Origin: CAZJOD01 sp964547525
Lineage (GTDB): Bacteria; Bacillota; Clostridia; JAAYHZ01
Direction of reading: 5' to 3'
Assembly: GCA_964547525.1 (NCBI GenBank)
Contig: CAZJOD010000214.1
Span: forward strand, 1 to 5,305
DNA length: 5,305 nt
Shown here: one piece after another, positions 5,257-5,305 of the stretch
How positions within the stretch are numbered: the first letter of the stretch is position 1
Layout: each line of letters begins with the position of its first letter
Translations under genes and position numbers: made by a program
Notes under the pieces: generated by a model
The model's database searches: none
Seen by the model: the letters and a program-made list of their open reading frames with translations, nothing else
Told to the model about the DNA's origin: nothing

Positions 5257-5305
5257 AAGAAATATTGGTGATCATTTTGAACAAATCGGTTGTGACTATC
5301 TAATA
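5246..5305 (+). CDS. yraN: YraN/UPF0102-family endonuclease-like protein, 3'-truncated by the window edge
   Basis: Only the first 20 codons are visible: MMNKRNIGDHFEQIGCDYLI. The pattern of G, E and YL spacing matches the YraN/UPF0102 N-terminus (G-x3-E-x5-YL), a small nuclease-like fold of unclear role. The position directly after rnhB is its usual place in Firmicutes. It starts inside the end of rnhB, overlapping by 11 nt from the ATG at 5246 or 8 nt from the ATG at 5249, with AAGGA at 5235-5239 as ribosome site. Either ATG is possible. The identification rests on context and a short stretch, so it is likely but not certain. Confidence 0.72.
   Translation, partial: MMNKRNIGDHFEQIGCDYLI

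Overview
The window looks like a draft-assembly scaffold from a low-GC Gram-positive bacterium, most likely a member of the Clostridia. The DNA is AT-rich, ribosome binding sites are strong AGGAGG types, and the right half carries the conserved Firmicutes block rplS - lepB - rbgA (ylqF) - rnhB - yraN. The genus cannot be named from this sequence. A run of exactly 100 Ns (1998-2097) joins two contigs, so the relation between the left and right halves is only as good as the scaffolding.

Left half (1-1997), minus strand: two tandem paralogous genes encode Asp-box (BNR) beta-propeller proteins of the sialidase superfamily. The upstream gene (528-1817) is complete at 429 aa. The downstream gene (1-512) starts 15 nt after it and runs off the window edge. 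The two proteins align almost without gaps. Neither has a signal peptide, so both probably act in the cytoplasm on an imported sugar or glycoside. Their substrate is unknown. The AT-rich region upstream holds two inverted repeats but no convincing promoter.

Right half (2098-5305), plus strand: a good promoter (2240-2268) with an extended -10 drives an approximately 80-nt leader. The leader folds into a hairpin structure that matches the expected L19 leader, and it is followed by rplS with a TTG start. A strong intrinsic terminator follows rplS. Then come lepB (signal peptidase I), rbgA (50S-assembly GTPase), rnhB (RNase HII) and the first 20 codons of a yraN-like gene that overlaps the end of rnhB. 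These are housekeeping genes for ribosome production, protein export and genome maintenance. The terminator probably lowers expression of the downstream genes relative to L19.

Nothing here amounts to a clear new system. The points most worth a second look are the tandem signal-less sialidase-like paralogs of unknown substrate, the suspicious gap flanked by identical 8-mers, the separation of rplS from its usual trmD neighbour, and the rplS leader and terminator arrangement.
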